Assembly: GCA_050741515.1 (NCBI GenBank)
Contig: JBOIFD010000183.1
Span: 1 to 16,233 of the forward strand
Length of the DNA: 16,233 nucleotides
Reading direction: 5' to 3'
From: DATEDA01 sp050741515
Lineage (GTDB): Bacteria > Pseudomonadota > Gammaproteobacteria > Burkholderiales > SG8-39
Position 1 is the stretch's first letter; each line of letters opens with the position of its first letter. Positions 1-8,200 of the stretch are shown here, piece by piece. The position numbers and the translations under genes were made by a program. The notes below the pieces were generated by a model, which worked only from the letters and a program-made list of their open reading frames with translations, searched no databases and was not told the origin of the DNA.

Positions 1-890
1 CGCGGCTCGAGAGCGAGGTCGCCGACCTCGGCGCGCACATGGTCGCGGGAGAGCTCGACCGCTTGCAGCCGGGCGAGTTCGGCATCGTGCTCGGCGCGGA
101 GCTCGCGCGGGCGCTGCGGGTGGTGCCGGGCGACCGCGTCACGCTGATCGCGCCGCAGGGGCTGGTGACGCCGGCGGGCGTCATCCCGCGCCTGAAGCAG
201 TTTCGGGTGGTCGGCATGTTCCGGGTCGATCACTTCGAGTACGACAGCGGCCTCGCGCTGGTCAACATCGCCGACGCCCAGCGGCTCTATCAGCTCGGCG
301 ACCGCGTGTCGGGGGTCAGGCTCAAGCTCGCCGACCTGTTCGAGTCGCGCGCCGTCACGCGCGATCTGTACCGCGCGCTCGGGAGCGACCTGCTGATCAG
401 CGACTGGACGCGCAGCCACGCCAACTTCTTCCGGGCGGTGGAGATCGAGAAGCGCATGATGTTCATCATCCTGACGCTGATCGTGACGGTCGCGGCGTTC
501 AACGTCATCTCGACGCTGGTCATGGTGGTCACGGAGAAGCAGGCCGACATCGCGATCCTGCGCACGCTCGGCGCCGCGCCGCGGAGCGTGATGAAGATCT
601 TCATGGTCCAGGGCGCGGTGATCGGGGTGCTCGGCACGGCGCTCGGCGTCGCCGGCGGCATCGCGCTCGCGCTGAACATCGACGTCGTCGTGCCGTTCCT
701 CGAGCGGCTGCTCAGCGTGCAGTTCCTGTCGCGCGACGTCTACTACATCAGTGAGCTGCCGTCCGACCTGCATCTGGACGACGTGGTGCTGGTCGCGGCC
801 GTGTCGCTCGTGCTGTCGCTCGCGGCGACGCTCTACCCGAGCTGGCGCGCTTCGCGCGTGCGGCCGGCGGAGGCGCTGAGGTACGAGTGA
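1..890 (+). CDS. lolC: Lipoprotein-releasing ABC transporter permease LolC/LolE (5' end missing)
   Basis: This inner-membrane permease of the Lol system extracts outer-membrane lipoproteins and hands them to LolA, powered by LolD. The frame is open from base 3, giving 295 visible residues of a family usually about 415 long. The N-terminal membrane segment and the start of the periplasmic domain therefore lie outside the window. Visible are the rest of the periplasmic domain, a first hydrophobic segment at about residues 152–176, the conserved loop EKQADIAILRTLGAAPRSV that docks on the ATPase, and two more membrane segments at about 198–226 and 260–280. It ends with the family-typical WRASRVRPAEALRYE. 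The stop overlaps the lolD start by 4 bases, so the two are co-transcribed and probably translationally coupled. Whether it is LolC or LolE cannot be decided here; many betaproteobacteria carry a single LolC/E-type permease. Family certain, paralogue name less so. Confidence 0.95.
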   Translation, partial: RLESEVADLGAHMVAGELDRLQPGEFGIVLGAELARALRVVPGDRVTLIAPQGLVTPAGVIPRLKQFRVVGMFRVDHFEYDSGLALVNIADAQRLYQLGDRVSGVRLKLADLFESRAVTRDLYRALGSDLLISDWTRSHANFFRAVEIEKRMMFIILTLIVTVAAFNVISTLVMVVTEKQADIAILRTLGAAPRSVMKIFMVQGAVIGVLGTALGVAGGIALALNIDVVVPFLERLLSVQFLSRDVYYISELPSDLHLDDVVLVAAVSLVLSLAATLYPSWRASRVRPAEALRYE

Positions 891-1567
891 GGCCAGTCAT
901 CGCCTGCCGCGGCCTGCAGAAGATCTACAGCGACGCCCGCGTGCCGGTGCCGGTGCTCCTCGGGGTCGACCTCGAGGTGACGGCCGGGGAGGTCGTCGCC
1001 ATCGTCGGCGCTTCCGGCTCGGGCAAGAGCACGCTCCTGCACCTCCTCGGCGGGCTCGACGCGCCGACGGCGGGCGAGGTCGCGGTGGTCGGACGGCCGA
1101 TGGCGGCGCTGCCCGACGCCGAGCGCGGCCGGCTGCGCAACGAGGCGCTCGGCTTCGTCTACCAGTTCCATCACCTGCTGATGGAGTTCAGCGCGGTCGA
1201 CAACGTCGCGATGCCGCTCCTCATCCGGCGGATGGCGCGGCCGGCGGCGCGGGGCGCCGCCGCGGCGATCCTGCGGGAGGTGGGCCTGGGCGAACGGCTC
1301 GATCACACGCCGGGCCAGCTCTCCGGCGGCGAACGCCAGCGCGCGGCGCTCGCCCGCGCGCTGGTGACCCGACCCGCATGCGTGCTCGCCGATGAGCCGA
1401 CCGGCAACCTCGACCGGCATACCGCAGCGGCGGTGTTCGAGCTGATGCTCGCCCTCAACCGCACGCTCGGGACGAGCTACGTCATCGTGACTCACGATCC
1501 CGCGATCGCGGCCCGCGCGAACCGAATCCTGCGGCTGCAGGACGGCGTGCTCGTCCTGGAGCGCTGA
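887..1567 (+). CDS. lolD: Lipoprotein-releasing ABC transporter ATP-binding protein LolD
   Basis: This cytoplasmic ATPase drives lipoprotein release by LolC/E. All ABC signatures are present in 226 residues, the normal length: Walker A GASGSGKST at 41–49, Q-loop Gln93 in FVYQFHHLL, signature LSGGERQR at 145–152, Walker B CVLADEP at 165–171 followed by the D-loop GNLD, and the switch histidine His203 in IVTHD. The FVYQFHHLLMEFSA stretch is characteristic of LolD within the MacB/FtsE-like group. The start is GTG, overlapping the permease stop (GTGA), with GAGG six to nine bases upstream as a ribosome binding site. Its last 86 bases are also read on the other strand as the tail of the DUF2062 gene, so the two transcripts are antisense to each other there. 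Confidence 0.97.
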   Translation: MRPVIACRGLQKIYSDARVPVPVLLGVDLEVTAGEVVAIVGASGSGKSTLLHLLGGLDAPTAGEVAVVGRPMAALPDAERGRLRNEALGFVYQFHHLLMEFSAVDNVAMPLLIRRMARPAARGAAAAILREVGLGERLDHTPGQLSGGERQRAALARALVTRPACVLADEPTGNLDRHTAAAVFELMLALNRTLGTSYVIVTHDPAIAARANRILRLQDGVLVLER

Positions 1568-2108
1568 GCTCCCGGCGCCGCGCGCGGCGCCGCCACTGGA
1601 CCACCACCCAGGCGCGCCACGCGACCTGGACCGCGATCCACCCCAGCGCTGCCAGCGAGGCCGCCAGCAGGACCAGCCCGAGCGCGAGCGGCTTGCCGAG
1701 CGCGAGCGACCAGTCGGCGAGCGCGTGGATCCACGGGCCGATCTGCGTCCAGGCGAACTCCGGCGGCTCGGTCATCTTGCCGCCGTTCCCGATCACGAGC
1801 GACCCGAGCCAGTAGGCGAAGAGGTACAGCGGCACGATGGTGAGGGGATTGGTATAGAGCGTCGTGATCAGGGCGACCGGCAGGTTGACCCCGAGCGGGA
1901 TCGCGATCAGCGCCGCGCCGAGCATCTGGAGCGGTCCCGGGATGAGCCCGCAGAGCATGCCGACCGCGACGCCACCCGACACCGATCGGCGGTTCAGGTG
2001 CCAGAGGTCCGGATGGCGGTGGAGGAACCCGCCGAACTTCGCGATGAGCTTGTTCTGACGCACCGACTCGTGGGTCGGGAGGTACTTCCGGAAGTATTTG
2101 CGGGGCAT
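1482..2108 (-). CDS. DUF2062 domain membrane protein
   Basis: This 208-residue protein matches the DUF2062 family, small inner-membrane proteins of unknown function. The N-terminus is basic (MPRKYFRKYLP, then HPDLWHLNRRSVSGG). Membrane stretches follow at about 45–72, 76–104 and 140–170, and the family-typical TTLYTNPLTIVPLY stands at 82–95. The recognised domain ends near residue 172. Residues 173–208 are arginine-, alanine- and proline-rich, and everything after residue 180 is encoded by the strand opposite the lolD 3' end. That tail is probably not part of the folded domain. The ATG start fits the family. The gene diverges from comEC, and the order lolD–DUF2062–comEC recurs in betaproteobacteria, which supports the call without explaining the function. 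Confidence 0.88.
   Translation of the reverse strand: MPRKYFRKYLPTHESVRQNKLIAKFGGFLHRHPDLWHLNRRSVSGGVAVGMLCGLIPGPLQMLGAALIAIPLGVNLPVALITTLYTNPLTIVPLYLFAYWLGSLVIGNGGKMTEPPEFAWTQIGPWIHALADWSLALGKPLALGLVLLAASLAALGWIAVQVAWRAWVVVQWRRRARRRELSAPGRARRPAAAGFGSRGPRSRDRESR
1574..1591. other. Perfect 18-bp palindrome just after lolD (possible hairpin)
   Basis: The sequence GGCGCCGCG/CGCGGCGCC is a perfect dyad starting 7 bases after the lolD stop. In RNA it can form a 7-bp GC stem with a 4-base loop. There is no T-run after it, so it is not a standard intrinsic terminator. It could stop or protect the lolD transcript and, on the other strand, lies inside the arginine-rich tail of the DUF2062 gene. GC-rich DNA makes such dyads fairly common, so function is uncertain. 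Confidence 0.35.
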
Positions 2109-2141
2109 TGCACTCGCCCGCGGCGCGCGCGGGCTGCAGGC

Positions 2142-2147
2142 ATTCTA
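2142..2147 (-). promoter_or_regulatory. Possible -10 box for the DUF2062 gene
   Basis: Read on the minus strand, TAGAAT matches the sigma-70 -10 consensus at five of six bases. It lies in a small AT-rich patch within very GC-rich DNA and would start a transcript about 27 bases before the ATG. No convincing -35 box is seen at 16–18 bases, so this is a weak call. Confidence 0.3.
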
Positions 2148-2202
2148 CTGAAAATCAACCGCGCGCCAGCGTCGCGCGTTCTTGGGTGCGGGACGCGCTG
2201 CC

Positions 2203-4563
2203 GTGAGACTCGGGATCCTAGCCTTTGCCGCCGGGGTCTGGCTGCTTCAGAGCCAGGCCACACTTCCCGGCTGGCCGGCGATCGGAGCCCTCGCCGCGGC
2301 GTTCGCCGGGGCGGTAGGGATACAACGCGCAGCGGGACCGGGCTTTGCCGCAATCGCGCGCGTGGTCCTTCTCGGGGCGAGCCTCGGCCTCGGCTTCGCC
2401 TGGGCCGCTGCCGCCGCGAAGGGGCGCCTCGCCGATCGGCTCGATCCCGCATGGGAGGGACGCGATGTCACCCTGACCGGCGTCGTGGCGAGCCTGCCGC
2501 AGCCGTTCGAGCGCGGCGTGCGCTTCGAGCTCGACGTGGAGGATGCGGTGAGCGCGGGCCCGAACGCCGTCGCGTTCCAAGCGCCGGGCAAAGTCGCGCT
2601 CTCCTGGTACAACGCCCTCACGCTGGAAGAGTTCCAGGAAGTCCTGCCGATCCGCGCCGGCGAGCGGTGGCGGCTCACGGTGCGGCTGCGACGCCCGCAC
2701 GGCGCGGCCAACCCGCACGGCTTCGATTACGAGGCGTGGCTGCTCGAGCGCGGGATCGGCGCGACCGGCTACGTCCGACCCCGCGGCGAGCGCGTCCGGC
2801 TCGCCGCGATGACCTACCGGCCGGCGTACCTGATCGAGCGGCTCCGAGAGCACATCCGCACGAAGTTCTGGGACGCGCTTCCCGAGCACCGCTACGCCGG
2901 CGTGCTGATCGCCCTCGCCATCGGGGATCAGCGCGCGATCGAGACGAGCGACTGGGAGGCGTTCACCCGCACCGGCGTCTCCCATCTGATGAGCATCTCC
3001 GGCCTGCACGTCACGATGGTTTCGGCGCTTGCGGCTGCGATTGCGCTCTGGCTCTGGCGATGCTCGCCCCGGCTCATGCTGCGGCGCCCGGCGCCGAAGG
3101 CGGCGGCGGCCGCCGCGGTCGCAACCGCATTCGCTTACACGCTGCTCACCGGGTTCGCGGTCCCGGCGCAGCGCACGCTCTATATGGTCGCGGTCGTGGC
3201 GGCGGCGCTGTGGCTCGACCGGATGCAGTCGTCTTCCCGCGTGCTGGCCGCCGCACTCGGCGTCGTCCTCGTGCTCGACCCATGGGCCGTCCTGTCGCCG
3301 GGCTTCTGGCTGTCGTTCGCGGCGGTCGCGGTGATGCTCTACGTCGGTGTGTCCGCGCTGCGCGAGGGGCACTGGGCGCTGCAGTGGGGCCGCGTGCAGT
3401 GGGCGATCACGCTCGGGCTCGCGCCGCTGCTCCTGGTGCTCTTCCAGCAGGTCTCGCTCGTGTCGCCGGTCGCGAACGCCGTCGCGATCCCGGTCGTGAG
3501 CCTCGTGGTGACCCCGCTCGCGTTGCTCGCCGCAGTCGTGCCCGGCGCGTGGATCGCCGCGCTCGCGCATGCCGTGCTCGGGGCGCTGATGCCGGTGCTC
3601 GAGTGGCTGGCGGCGCTCCCCGGCGCCGCGTGGCAGCAGCACGCGCCCCCGGCCTGGGCGGCTGCGTCGGCGATCGCCGGCGTGGCCTGGATGCTCGCGC
3701 CGCGCGGGATCCCCGCCCGCTACGTCGCACCGCTCCTGCTGGTGCCGATGTTCGGCGTGCGCCCGCCGCTCCTCGACGAGGGCACGGCGCGCGTCACCTT
3801 CCTCGACGTGGGGCAGGGGCTTGCCGCCCTCGTCCAGACGCGGAATCACGCCTTGCTCTACGACGCCGGTCCGGCCTACACCGTCGAGGCCGACGCCGGA
3901 AGCCGGGTGGTCGTTCCGTTCCTGCGCGGGGAGGGCCTCGCCCGGCTGGACGCCGTGGTCGTCACCCACAACGACGTCGACCACTCGGGCGGGGCGGCTT
4001 CGGTGATGCGAACGATTCCAACCGCCGTCCTCTGGTCGTCGCTCGAAGCTTCGCATCCGGCGATCGCGCACGCGCCGGTCCGGCTGCCGTGCCGGGCTGG
4101 CCCGCGCTGGGAGTGGGACGGCGTGGCCTTCACGCTCCTCCATCCGCCGGCGGCGAGCTACGACGACCCGTGGCGCAAGGCCAACTCGCGAAGCTGCGTG
4201 CTGCGGATCGCCACGCGTCAGGGGGCGGTGCTCCTCACCGGTGACATCGAGGAGCGCGACGAGCGCGCGTTGCTCGCCGCGGGTGCCGCCGTCGGCGCGT
4301 CGGTGATGCTCGCGCCGCACCACGGCAGCGGGACGTCTTCGTCGTCCGCGCTCGTGAGCGCCGTGCGGCCGGAGCACGCCGTGTTTGCCGTCGGGTACCG
4401 GAACCGCTTCGGTCACCCGAAGCAGGAGGTGGTCGGGCGGTATCTGAGCGCGGGCGCGGCGATCTGGCGCACCGACCGCGACGGCGCGATCACCGTGCGA
4501 CTCGAACCGCAAGGCGTGACCGTCTCGCGCTACCGCGAGGAGCAGCGGCGCTACTGGCGCTAG
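2203..4563 (+). CDS. comEC: ComEC/Rec2 DNA-internalisation competence protein
   Basis: ComEC is the inner-membrane channel that carries single-stranded DNA into the cytoplasm during natural transformation. The 786-residue reading (GTG start, MRLGILAFAAGVWLL) has the three expected parts. These are an N-terminal DUF4131-like segment with two hydrophobic stretches and an OB-like region (about 1–200), the multi-spanning Competence domain (about 230–500) with the hallmark SHLMSISGLHV at 260–270, and a C-terminal metallo-beta-lactamase-like domain (about 530–770). That last domain keeps DVGQG 535–539, the metal motif HNDVDH 589–594, LTGD ending at Asp681 and APHHG 704–708, so it is probably an active nuclease-type domain. 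A TTG seven codons upstream (2182) is an alternative start; GTG was preferred because MRLGILAFA resembles the usual family N-terminus. It ends 7 bases from the convergent AP2-like gene. Confidence 0.95.
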   Translation: MRLGILAFAAGVWLLQSQATLPGWPAIGALAAAFAGAVGIQRAAGPGFAAIARVVLLGASLGLGFAWAAAAAKGRLADRLDPAWEGRDVTLTGVVASLPQPFERGVRFELDVEDAVSAGPNAVAFQAPGKVALSWYNALTLEEFQEVLPIRAGERWRLTVRLRRPHGAANPHGFDYEAWLLERGIGATGYVRPRGERVRLAAMTYRPAYLIERLREHIRTKFWDALPEHRYAGVLIALAIGDQRAIETSDWEAFTRTGVSHLMSISGLHVTMVSALAAAIALWLWRCSPRLMLRRPAPKAAAAAAVATAFAYTLLTGFAVPAQRTLYMVAVVAAALWLDRMQSSSRVLAAALGVVLVLDPWAVLSPGFWLSFAAVAVMLYVGVSALREGHWALQWGRVQWAITLGLAPLLLVLFQQVSLVSPVANAVAIPVVSLVVTPLALLAAVVPGAWIAALAHAVLGALMPVLEWLAALPGAAWQQHAPPAWAAASAIAGVAWMLAPRGIPARYVAPLLLVPMFGVRPPLLDEGTARVTFLDVGQGLAALVQTRNHALLYDAGPAYTVEADAGSRVVVPFLRGEGLARLDAVVVTHNDVDHSGGAASVMRTIPTAVLWSSLEASHPAIAHAPVRLPCRAGPRWEWDGVAFTLLHPPAASYDDPWRKANSRSCVLRIATRQGAVLLTGDIEERDERALLAAGAAVGASVMLAPHHGSGTSSSSALVSAVRPEHAVFAVGYRNRFGHPKQEVVGRYLSAGAAIWRTDRDGAITVRLEPQGVTVSRYREEQRRYWR

Positions 4564-4570
4564 GGGAGCG

Positions 4571-5065
4571 TTACGGCTGCTGCTGCGGCGAGTTGGGACT
4601 GAAGTGCCCCGCCAGGGCCTCGAGGGCGTCCAGCCGCGCCTTTACGGCGCGGCGGAACGCTTCCTCCGCGCCGTACTTCGCGACCGAGAACTTCACGAGC
4701 TTCGTCCGCCACGGCTCGAGCGGCAGCCGCGCGATCCAGAACCGCCGCTCGACCGGGCCCCTGCCGGTCTCGATGACCTCGGCGTGGAACGACACGCCGG
4801 CGAGCCCGGAGCGGTTGTTGCGGCGGAGGATCGAGCAGTAGTCGCGCCGGGTGAGCGGCGGGTGCTTGCTGAGGAGGCTGTCGCGGTACTTCTTGGCCGC
4901 CGCGAGCGCCTTCTGCTTGCCGCCGTAGACGCCGTCGGAGAAGTGGCCGACGTGGATCCTGCCCTGCCGCTGGAGCGTGACGCGCCATGCGTGGGTGCGC
5001 GAGCGCTCGTGGTCGACGCGGGTGATCCCGTACATCGCCCGGCGCGCCGGTGGGGTGCGTGCCAT
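4571..5065 (-). CDS. Small protein with two AP2/ERF-like domains
   Basis: The 164-residue protein appears to hold two AP2-like modules and little else. The first (about 11–65) reads YGITRVD…HAWRVTLQRQGRIHVGHFSD…YGGKQKALAAAKKYRD, the pattern of three strands (WRV…GR…FSD) plus a helix rich in alanine and lysine. The second (about 84–150) reads SGLAGVSFH…RRFWIARL…KFSVAKYGAEEAFRRAVKAR. AP2 modules bind DNA in plants and in bacterial and phage HNH endonucleases; here no HNH nuclease is visible, so a DNA-binding role is inferred. The ATG at 5065 was chosen; an ATG ten codons later, just before the first module, is a real alternative. The ribosome binding site is weak. The gene lies 158 bases downstream of the transglutaminase gene, has its own promoter, and converges with comEC. 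Domain assignment is by pattern only. Confidence 0.75.
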   Translation of the reverse strand: MARTPPARRAMYGITRVDHERSRTHAWRVTLQRQGRIHVGHFSDGVYGGKQKALAAAKKYRDSLLSKHPPLTRRDYCSILRRNNRSGLAGVSFHAEVIETGRGPVERRFWIARLPLEPWRTKLVKFSVAKYGAEEAFRRAVKARLDALEALAGHFSPNSPQQQP

Positions 5066-5108
5066 GCTGCCCGTGATGCCAGTTGTCGTCGTCGTAAGGC
5101 TCCGGGGC

Positions 5109-5138
5109 AGTATGACGTCGGCATAGAAGCGGTGTCAA
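5109..5138 (-). promoter_or_regulatory. Sigma-70 promoter of the AP2-like gene
   Basis: On the minus strand a perfect -35 TTGACA (5138–5133) is followed after 18 bases by CATACT (5114–5109), four of six matches to TATAAT. The expected transcript starts near 5102 and gives a leader of about 37 bases to the ATG at 5065. This is the best -35 box noticed in the window. A 5-5-5 inverted repeat (CGGTG/CACCG, 5130–5144) covers the -35 box and could be an operator. Confidence 0.6.
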
Positions 5139-5217
5139 GCACCGGGACGGCCTACGCTCGGGACGCGTCGACAACCCGTCAGCTCGCGCGACCCCGATCC
5201 GGGCGGTCGTTCCCCCG

Positions 5218-5232
5218 GGCGGGTCACCCGCC
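5218..5232 (-). other. Hairpin over the transglutaminase-gene stop codon
   Basis: GGCGGG-TCA-CCCGCC forms a perfect 6-bp stem whose three-base loop is exactly the stop codon of the transglutaminase–DUF2126 gene (TGA on the minus strand). No T-run follows, so it is not a classical terminator. It could mark the 3' end of the operon mRNA or be chance in GC-rich DNA. Confidence 0.25.
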
Positions 5233-8200
5233 GCTCGGCCGATACCTGAGGTCGAGCGTGAAGGGAAAGTTCCGATTCGGCGGCTCGCGCGTCACGGCCA
5301 TGGGCCCCGGCGTGTGACCGTGGCTCCAGAACCGCGCGAACCGGCGCGCCTCCGCCTCGTTGGCGTTGACCGGGAACGTCTCGTAGTTCCGGCCCCCGGG
5401 GTGGGACACGTGGTAGGTGCAGCCGCCGATGGCGCGTCCGCTCCAGGTGTCGACGATGTCGAAGACGAGCGGCGTGTGCACGCCGATCGTGGGATGCAGG
5501 GCGCCGGGCGGCTGCCAGGCCTTGAAGCGCACGCCGGCGACGAACTCCCCGTGCACGCCGGTCGGATGGAGCGGCACCGGCCGGCCGTTGCAGGTGACGA
5601 CGTGACGCTCCCCGGTCATGCCGTTCACCTTCACCTGCAGCCGTTCGACCGAGGAGTCGATGTAGCGCGAGGTGCCGGTCTCCGCGATCGCCTCCCCGAG
5701 CACGTGCCACGGCTCGATCGCCTGGCGCAGCTCGAGCGAGACCCCGGAGTAGGCGACCGTCCCGTAACGCGGGAACCGGAACTCGAGGAACGGCGCGAAC
5801 CACGCCTCGCGGAGCGGATAGCCGGCCGCGCGCAGGTCGATCACCACGTCGTGGATGTCCTCGCGCACGAAGTGCGGCAGCATCCAGCGGTCGTGGAGCT
5901 GGGTGCCCCAGTAAACGAGGCGGCCGCGGTAGGGCTCCTTCCAGAAGCGGGCCACGAGCGCGCGCACGAGGAGCGCTTGCACCAGCGCCATCCGCGCGTG
6001 CGGCGGCATCTCGAACGCCCGCAGCTCGACCAGGCCGAGGCGGCCGTGCGGGCCCTCCGGCGAGTACAGCTTGTCGATCGAGAACTCGGCGCGGTGGGTG
6101 TTGCCCGTCAGATCGACGAGCAGATGCCGGAGCAGCCGGTCGACGAGCCACGGGAAGTCGGCTTCGGCGCCCGTCCGGGCGCGCTCGTCGATCTGCTGGA
6201 ACGCGATTTCCAGCTCGTACACCTGGTCGTCGCGCGCCTCGTCGACGCGCGGCGCCTGGCTCGTGGGCCCGATGAAGCGCCCCGCGAAGAGGTAGGAGAG
6301 CGAGGGGTGGTTCTGCCAGTAGGTGACCAGGCTCTTGAGCACGTCGGGACGGCGGAGGAACGCGCTGTCCGCCGGCGTCGGGCCGCCGAGCGTCATGTGG
6401 TTGCCGCCGCCGGTGCCGGTGTGGCGCCCGTCGAGCACGAACTTCTCGGTACCGAGCCGGGCGAGCCGCGCCTCCTCGTAGAGGGCGGTCGTGTTGGCGA
6501 CGAGCTCGTCCCAGCTCGACGCCGGATGAACGCTGACCTCGATCACCCCCGGATCCGGCGTCACCGCGAGCGCGCGGAGGCGCGGATCGTGGGGCGCCGC
6601 GGAGCCCTCGATGCGCACCGCGCGCCCGAGCCCTTCGGCGACGTGCTCCACGGCGGCGACGAGGTTGATCCAGTCCTCGGCGTGGGCCACCGGCGGCAGG
6701 AAGACGTGCACGTGGCCGCCGCGCGCTTCGACGCACACCGCGGTCCGCACGACCGCTCGCGGCGCGGGCGGGTCCTTCGGCCGATCGTGCTTCTGCTTCT
6801 CCGACCGGACGTGGGCGTCGTGAAGGCTCGCGGGGACGTCGAACGGATCGCGCGCGAACTCGGGCTCGATCTCCTCCGGGAGGCGCTCCGGGAGCGAGGC
6901 GATCGGCAGCCGGTACCCCGCCGGCGAATCGCCGGGAAGGAGATAGAGCCGCTCGCGACGGAGCGGCCACGGTGAGCTCTGCCAGTGCGAGGTCCAGGTC
7001 GCGAGGCTGACCGGCCCCGCTGCGGGTCGCAGCGCGGGCTCGGGGTCGCGCGCCCGCAGCGGCAGGGCATACGCTGCGGGCTGGCCCACGCCCGCCTCGA
7101 GCGTGCGGCGGAGGCGGGCCCGATCGTCGTAGTCCTGCAAGGGCCCCGTCGCGGGGTCCACGTTCACCGGAAGGTTGCCCTCGAGCCGAAGCAACGGGAG
7201 CGGATCCTCGTAGGCCGGGATGATGAACGCCTCGTCGAGGCCCAGCTCGCGCGCGATCCCGCTCGCAAAGCGCGCGGCGTCCTCGGCGCGCGCGTCCGCG
7301 GGCGACCCTGCGCCCGCAACGAGGGCGCTGTTCCGCCACAGCGGCCGGCCGTCGCGCCGCCAGCGGAGGCCGAGCGCCCAGCGCGGCACCGGCTCGCCCG
7401 GATACCGCTTCCCCTGGCCATAGACGAGGAGTCCCCCCGGCGCGAACCGCTCCTTCAGGCGCCACGCGAGCTCCTCGGCCAAGGTCCACTTCTTCGCCGA
7501 CAGCGCGGTGAAGCTCCACTCGGGGCCTTCCATGTCGTCGATCGAGACGAACGTCGGCTCCCCGCCCTGCGTGAGGCGCACGCGGCCGGCCTCGAGCTCG
7601 CGGTCGACGGCGCGCCCGAGCGCGTCGATCTCCTCCCACTGGGGGTCGGAGTACGGCTTGGTCACGCGCGGGTCCTCGTGGATGCGCGTGACCTTCATCT
7701 CGAAGTCGAGCTGCGACTCGCACACGTCGGTGAAGCCCGTCACCGGCGCCGCGCTCGACGGGAACGCCGTCGCGGCGAGCGGGATGTGGCCTTCGCCCGC
7801 GAGCAGGCCCGAGGTCGGATCGAGCCCGACCCAGCCGGCGCCCGGCAGGTAGACCTCGGCCCAGGCATGCAGGTCGGTGAAGTCCGCGCTCGGACCGGCC
7901 GGCCCGTCGAGCGGCTTCGCGTCGGCGACCAGCTGGACGAGATACCCCGAGACGAACCGCGCCGCGAGGCCGAGGTGGCGGAGGATCTGGACGAGGAGCC
8001 AGCCTGAATCGCGGCACGACCCCGCGCCGCGCTGCAGCGTCTCGTCCGGGGTCTGGATCCCGGGCAGCATGCGGACGAGATACCTGATCTCGCGGCTCAG
8101 GCGCTCGTTGAGGGCGACCAGGAAGTCGACCGTGTTACCGCCCGGATCGACGCCGCGCTTGCGGAAGTCCGCGAGCCAGTCGGCGAGCAACGGCCCGGTC

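Noticed and set aside
1725..4244. Long plus-strand open frame of 839 codons across DUF2062 and comEC
   Set aside because: The translation is arginine- and proline-rich with no family motif, and it overlaps genes with clear motifs in other frames. In DNA this GC-rich, long shadow frames are expected.
2218..4512. Long minus-strand open frame opposite comEC
   Set aside because: The composition is dominated by Arg, Glu, His and Gly, and the frame lies wholly antisense to comEC, whose motifs are intact.
5135..8017. Minus-strand open frame of 960 codons inside the transglutaminase gene
   Set aside because: It is a shifted frame of the same strand with low-complexity Arg/Ala/Gly sequence. The real frame carries the catalytic triad and DUF2126 motifs, and I saw no sign of a frameshift.
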